Below are positions 60,236 to 64,000 of a stretch of 64,000 bases of DNA, piece by piece. This stretch comes from JAQVEM01 sp964610315 (GTDB lineage Bacteria > Actinomycetota > Humimicrobiia > Humimicrobiales > Humimicrobiaceae), in the NCBI GenBank assembly GCA_964610315.1, contig CAZSVM010000009.1, positions 1-64,000 on the forward strand, written 5' to 3'. A program made the position numbers and the translations under genes. Numbering within the stretch: position 1 is the stretch's first letter; the number at the start of each line of letters is the position of its first letter. The notes under the pieces were generated by a model. It was not told the DNA's origin. It made no database searches and was given only the letters and a program-made list of their open reading frames with translations.

Positions 60236-61198
60236 TTAGAATTTGTTTATCCAATATTTTGGCTCTTTGCCTTCAAAAACATTTTTCACATTACAGGCTG
60301 CTTTTGTTTTTAGTTCTATAATTGCTTCCTGTGTGTTAAAACCGGTATGATCGGTTAAAACGCAGTTGTCTAATTTCTTCAATGGACTGTTATGTGGGAG
60401 TGGTTCTGCATTATGAGTATCCAAACCTGCAAATGCTATTCTTTTGTTTTTTAATGTTTCTATAAGGGCCTTTTCATCTATAAGGGGGCCTCTTGAAGTG
60501 TTTATTATAATCGCCGTTTTTTTCATTAATGAAAAAGCTTTTTTATCTATTATGCCTTTCGTTTCAGATGTTAATGTCATATGCAGTGAAATGTAATCAG
60601 CTTTTTTCAACGCAGTTTCAAAATCCACTTTTCTTGCCCCTGTTTGCTCAATTACTTCCTTACTTAAATAAGGGTCATATACCAGAACTTCCTTTAATCC
60701 AAGCCCGGAAACTTTTCTGAATAAGCATCTGGCAATCCTTCCGAAACCAAGCAGAGCAAGTGTTTTGCCCTTTATTCTAAAAATATTTTCTCTACCAAGG
60801 TTCCATTTCCCTTCCCTTATCTGTCTATCCTTTGTGACTATACCCCTTACACAGGCAAATAAATGAGCGAGGGCAAGATCTGATACATCTTCCTCACAAT
60901 AATCCGGTACATTGGATACATATATTCTCCTACTGGTACAGGCTTCTATATCCACATTGTCATATCCCACACCATATCGCGATACTATCCTGCATTTTTC
61001 CAGAGACTCCACAACTCTCTCTGACATGGGTGCCATGTCAAGCAATATACCATGTGCATCCCTGCATTTTTCGATCATATCTTCTTCGGTTATACAGTTC
61101 TCAACTACAACTGCGGCACTGCATTTTTTTAATATATCTTTCTCGATACTATAATCACCATGTCTATTATCTGAAACAACTACTTTATACTCCATCAT
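60236..61198 (-). CDS. D-isomer-specific 2-hydroxyacid dehydrogenase
   Basis: A 320-residue NAD-dependent dehydrogenase. It has SRYGVGYDNVDIEAC (~72-86), the NAD-site motif LLGFGRIAR (~141-149), the catalytic Arg in NTSRGPLIDE (~224-233), Glu near GLDTHNAEPLP (~250) and His in TDHTGF (~272-277). The form resembles the C-terminal-binding-protein-like group. In this operon it may reduce a 2-keto sugar acid, for example 2-keto-gluconate or glyoxylate/hydroxypyruvate, but the substrate is not settled. I chose the ATG at 61198 with GGAG about ten bases upstream. Confidence 0.88.
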   Translation of the reverse strand: MMEYKVVVSDNRHGDYSIEKDILKKCSAAVVVENCITEEDMIEKCRDAHGILLDMAPMSERVVESLEKCRIVSRYGVGYDNVDIEACTSRRIYVSNVPDYCEEDVSDLALAHLFACVRGIVTKDRQIREGKWNLGRENIFRIKGKTLALLGFGRIARCLFRKVSGLGLKEVLVYDPYLSKEVIEQTGARKVDFETALKKADYISLHMTLTSETKGIIDKKAFSLMKKTAIIINTSRGPLIDEKALIETLKNKRIAFAGLDTHNAEPLPHNSPLKKLDNCVLTDHTGFNTQEAIIELKTKAACNVKNVFEGKEPKYWINKF

Positions 61199-61241
61199 AT
61201 TTGACTTCTCCTGTTTAAAATCCAACATTAATGCTTTGATA

Positions 61242-62060
61242 TCAAATTCCGCTATATGCTAAAAATCCGCCATCAATAGGTAAGATAACACCATTTATAA
61301 AAGACGCCTCATCAGAGCAAAGGAATATAACCGCACCTATAAGTTCTTCAGGTTTTCCATATCTAGCCATAGGGGTTTTATCAATTATCTTTTTACCCCT
61401 CTCGGTAAAACCTCCGGTTTCTTTATCTATTAAAAGATAATAATTCTGGCTGGTCAGTAAAAATCCCGGAGCAATTGCATTAACTCTTATTTCAGGGGAA
61501 TACTCCTGATTCATATGTACTGCCAGCCAGTTTGTAAAGTTGCTTACTGCAGCTTTTGCAGCACTATAAGCCAGTGTACGAGTTAGGGGCGTAAAAGCTG
61601 CCATTGATGAAATGTTTATTATCGAACCCTTTCTTTCTTCAGCAAAAATTTTACCGAAAATCTGGCAGGGCATAACAGTTCCTACCAGATTTAAATCAAA
61701 TACCCACTTTAGTGCTTCTTCAGGTATATCAAAAAAAGGTTTATCCTTTGCTGTAGTTGCTTCCGCCTTATTGCCGCCTGCGCCGTTTATTAAAATATCA
61801 ATGGTACCAAATTTTTTTAACACTTTCTTTGCGGCAGATTTAATACTTTCTCTGTCCAGGACATCAACCTTAAAGGCAGAAGCTTCGCCGCCATTTTCAA
61901 TAATCTGATTGGCAATTTTTTCCGCGCTTTCACTGTCCAGGTCAAGCAGCACAACCTTGACTTCTTTTTCTGCCAGACCTCTGGCTATTGTGGAACACAA
62001 TACACCGGCCCCGCCGGTTATTACTGCAACTCTTCCCTTAAGATTAAAATTATGTTCCAT
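61242..62060 (-). CDS. uxuB: SDR-type D-mannonate oxidoreductase (fructuronate reductase), copy 2
   Basis: A 272-residue short-chain dehydrogenase nearly collinear with the 46375-47196 product. NAD site GGAGVLCSTIARGL (~16-29), NGAGGNKAEATT (~92-103), active-site ISSMAAF (~146-152) and YSAAKAAVSNF (~161-171), and the same C-terminal GGFLAYSGI. This is the YjmF/UxuB type that interconverts fructuronate and mannonate. It is followed by the hydroxyacid dehydrogenase, eda and kdgK and preceded by a LarA-type gene, so the SDR/LarA pairing occurs twice in the window. Confidence 0.82.
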   Translation of the reverse strand: MEHNFNLKGRVAVITGGAGVLCSTIARGLAEKEVKVVLLDLDSESAEKIANQIIENGGEASAFKVDVLDRESIKSAAKKVLKKFGTIDILINGAGGNKAEATTAKDKPFFDIPEEALKWVFDLNLVGTVMPCQIFGKIFAEERKGSIINISSMAAFTPLTRTLAYSAAKAAVSNFTNWLAVHMNQEYSPEIRVNAIAPGFLLTSQNYYLLIDKETGGFTERGKKIIDKTPMARYGKPEELIGAVIFLCSDEASFINGVILPIDGGFLAYSGI

Positions 62061-62092
62061 AATATTTCCTCCCTTTTTAAAAAAGCCCCTTC

Positions 62093-63370
62093 CTAACTAT
62101 CTTCTCTTAAAAAATTCTTTTCATACGCCCAAAGACCCAGAGCAGGATTCTTTATAAAGAAAATTTTTTCTCCATCTACTATGTTAAAACCGTCTTTAAG
62201 ACTATTTATATCATATTTCTCTAGAGCTTCATCCAGAGACATATAGCAGTAATTCAAGCTCTCAATTTCCTCTCTGTTCATACAGCCGGATGCATAAATT
62301 ATCTTAAAACGGTTATCAACTGTACCATGAATAAGATGAGCAGCCACAGAAAGATTGTTACGCATCTCGGGATCTTTCATTGCAATTTTAATTATTTCAT
62401 TGCTCTTTTTATATCCATATTTCTTTATCAACTTGTCATTTTGACTATCCTCACCACATTCACGTACACCAGGAGCTAATATCAACAGTTCCCCGCCATC
62501 CGCCATAGCCATACGTGTTCTATATATTGCCTTGTTTCCAAGCCAGGTAGATTTGAATTCAAGGGGTGTCAGATACACAACAGCTTTGGTCAGTGGTTCA
62601 GAAAGTAAAATTATATTCTTCTCTGCACTTACCCGCGTAGCTTCTTTAAAAATCTCTATCCCTCTCCCTACTGCCAGACACTCCATTTTCGTACTTTTAT
62701 CTTGCTGCGTTATAACAGTAAGTACATAAAGAAGCGGTATATCAGAAAGGAACTTTTCTTCTGCGAAATTGAACATTTTTCTTACAGGAGTATCCAATCT
62801 TCCCATTATTTTATCTATTCCGTAAAGTGCGCTCATATAGTGGCTCGCATTGATTATCTTTCTCCCGCCACAGCCTGCAAATATATTCTTATTATAGTTT
62901 GCCATGCCGACTACTTCATGGGGAACAACCTGACCAACGGAAACAACGATATCGTAACTTTTATCCATAATTCTTTTATTAATCTCTACACTGATATTTT
63001 CATCCATACAACCAGCAGAAATCTCTTTCACAAAATCCCCCGGAACTTCCCCTATTTTAATAACATTATCGCGCCACCTATGAACTATGAATTTATCTTT
63101 TGGAATTCCTTTATACATATGTTCAATTTCACCATCTGCCATAGGGGCATGAGTACCTATAGCAGGCATAATATCAATTTCCGCCTCACTCAGTATATCA
63201 ACAAGCATTTTTGTAATAGAGCCTGCGTAAGAATTTATCCGGGTTATATCAGGTGGTAAAATAAGCGCCTTTTTTATAAATTTTCCGCTTTCAAGCGCCA
63301 TATCCAATATCCTGTATATTTTTTTATCCGTAATAATTCCAGAATTTGATTTAATTATATAGTTTTTCAT
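62093..63370 (-). CDS. LarA-type nickel-dependent epimerase/racemase homologue, second type
   Basis: A 425-residue LarA/DUF2088 protein. It has PPDITRINSYAG (~39-50), AIGTHAPMADGE with the first cofactor His (~70-81), VVPHEVVGMANYNKNIFAGCGG (landmark ANYNKNIF, ~157-164) and INASHY (~174-179). The ANYNKN form differs from the GYSGG form of the 43523-44818 product, so the two belong to different LarA subgroups. It stands before an SDR fructuronate reductase, which suggests a sugar-acid 2-epimerase such as mannonate/gluconate. The nickel-pincer makers LarB, LarC and LarE are not encoded in the window. Confidence 0.8.
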   Translation of the reverse strand: MKNYIIKSNSGIITDKKIYRILDMALESGKFIKKALILPPDITRINSYAGSITKMLVDILSEAEIDIMPAIGTHAPMADGEIEHMYKGIPKDKFIVHRWRDNVIKIGEVPGDFVKEISAGCMDENISVEINKRIMDKSYDIVVSVGQVVPHEVVGMANYNKNIFAGCGGRKIINASHYMSALYGIDKIMGRLDTPVRKMFNFAEEKFLSDIPLLYVLTVITQQDKSTKMECLAVGRGIEIFKEATRVSAEKNIILLSEPLTKAVVYLTPLEFKSTWLGNKAIYRTRMAMADGGELLILAPGVRECGEDSQNDKLIKKYGYKKSNEIIKIAMKDPEMRNNLSVAAHLIHGTVDNRFKIIYASGCMNREEIESLNYCYMSLDEALEKYDINSLKDGFNIVDGEKIFFIKNPALGLWAYEKNFLREDS

Positions 63371-63459
63371 ACCTGTATATCTTCTTGAAAATCTTACAAA
63401 AAAGTTAGATATGTTAACTTTTACCGTTAGTTTTGATGAAATACATAACCGTACACAAT

Positions 63460-64000
63460 TTAGATAGTCATGCCCCCATCAATATGGATGCTGGCTCCGT
63501 TCATAAAAGAAGCTTCATCGCTCGCAGCAAATAAAACCGCGAAAGCGATTTCTTCATCTTTGCCGAATCGCCCCATTGGTTGGCGGGCAATCCAATCTGC
63601 CCGTGTTGCTTCCGGATCTTCAGAGGCCTGAATTCGCGCTTCAAGAGCAGCTGTATGAGTTGTTCCGGGACAAACACAGTTTATCCGTATGTTATCTTTT
63701 ATGTAATCAGCAGCCATAGCTTTGGTTAATGATTTAATCGCACCTTTGGAAGCTGAATAAGCAGCTCTGTCTCTTACTCCTTTAACAGCAGCAACTGAAG
63801 CAATATGTACAATAACTCCCCCGCCCTGTTTTTTCATCTGAATGACGGCATATTTTGACATAAGAAAAACTCCCTTGACATTTACTGCCAGTGTTCTGTC
63901 AAGGTCTTCTTCGGATGTATTATCAACTCTCCCTGACGGAACTACACCGGCATTATTCACCAGAATATCAATTTTACCGAAAGCTTTTACTGTTTCTTTG
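63460..64000 (-). CDS. SDR-family oxidoreductase, N-terminus cut by window edge
   Basis: The C-terminal 180 residues of a classical short-chain dehydrogenase. The frame continues to the right edge, reading KETVKAFGKIDILVNNAGV before the segment shown, so the N-terminal cofactor motif lies outside. The catalytic part has NNAGV, IASVAAVKGV, YSASKGA with Tyr-x3-Lys, and NCVCPGTTHT; the end is GASIHIDGGMTI. It resembles FabG-like or polyol dehydrogenases rather than the two UxuB-type proteins. It seems to head or belong to the ketogluconate operon. Confidence 0.88.
   Translation of the reverse strand, partial: KETVKAFGKIDILVNNAGVVPSGRVDNTSEEDLDRTLAVNVKGVFLMSKYAVIQMKKQGGGVIVHIASVAAVKGVRDRAAYSASKGAIKSLTKAMAADYIKDNIRINCVCPGTTHTAALEARIQASEDPEATRADWIARQPMGRFGKDEEIAFAVLFAASDEASFMNGASIHIDGGMTI

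Noticed and set aside
1..64000. CRISPR array, IS element or prophage
   Set aside because: No regularly spaced repeats, transposase, integrase or phage structural genes were seen.

Overview
The window comes from a low-GC (roughly 35% by eye), strictly anaerobic bacterium. It uses the standard code: TGA is a normal stop, for example at the end of the formate dehydrogenase gene. The left end carries recF, a DUF721/DciA gene, gyrB, gyrA, a DUF4870 gene, a DUF3566 gene and tRNA-Ile on the minus strand. A DUF3566 gene and tRNA-Ile(GAU) directly downstream of gyrBA is a layout known from Actinomycetota, so I infer a deep-branching, low-GC, fermentative actinobacterial lineage. I have no phylogenetic test. 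dnaN and dnaA are not next to recF here.

7.5-19.5 kb is an electron-transfer region. A plus-strand operon encodes a NuoE-like subunit, a NuoF-like subunit fused to a GltD/NfnB-like flavoprotein, a formate dehydrogenase large subunit with Cys in place of Sec, FdhD and a MobA-like protein. It converges on a minus-strand operon with a Fur-NuoE fusion, a NuoF-ferredoxin (HydB-like) subunit and a short NuoG-like Fe-S subunit without a catalytic domain. The Fur-NuoE gene has a near-ideal Fur box at its own promoter. This looks like an Fe-S electron-carrier subunit that is also its own repressor, and it is the most unusual item in the window.

19.5-40 kb is mixed housekeeping and accessory content: an L,D-transpeptidase, a RelE/RHH toxin-antitoxin pair, AlaA, a PadR/DUF2812 pair, a secreted acidic Ig/PKD-like protein, a YtrA-type GntR regulator with a three-gene ABC system, a complete PotBCDA polyamine importer, an ATP-cone/PD-(D/E)XK protein, a PadR-linked DrrAB-type exporter, a methyltransferase, Ddl, SerS, an HD protein, an isochorismatase remnant and a SHOCT protein. 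Several regulators have perfect or near-perfect palindromes at their own promoters.

40-57.6 kb is one long minus-strand run for myo-inositol catabolism of the type described in Thermotoga: a sugar ABC importer, an Fe-S protein, IolM (scyllo-inosose 3-dehydrogenase), IolN (creatininase-fold hydrolase), IolG, UxaE (tagaturonate epimerase), an SDR fructuronate reductase, Gnd, a LarA-type nickel epimerase, a PPi-type phosphofructokinase, a HAD protein and IolO (5-keto-L-gluconate epimerase). A GntR/FCD regulator stands upstream with a 40-bp perfect palindrome in its promoter.

57.8-64 kb continues with a hexuronate/ketogluconate set: FmdB-like zinc ribbon, KDG kinase, KDPG aldolase fused to a VOC domain, a D-2-hydroxyacid dehydrogenase, a second SDR fructuronate reductase, a second LarA-type protein and a truncated SDR at the right edge. 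Inferred flow: inositol to 2-keto-inositol to diketo-inositol to 5-keto-L-gluconate to tagaturonate to fructuronate to mannonate. From there carbon could go through KDG/KDPG (mannonate dehydratase not seen), or through LarA-type epimerisation to gluconate and then Gnd (gluconate kinase not seen).
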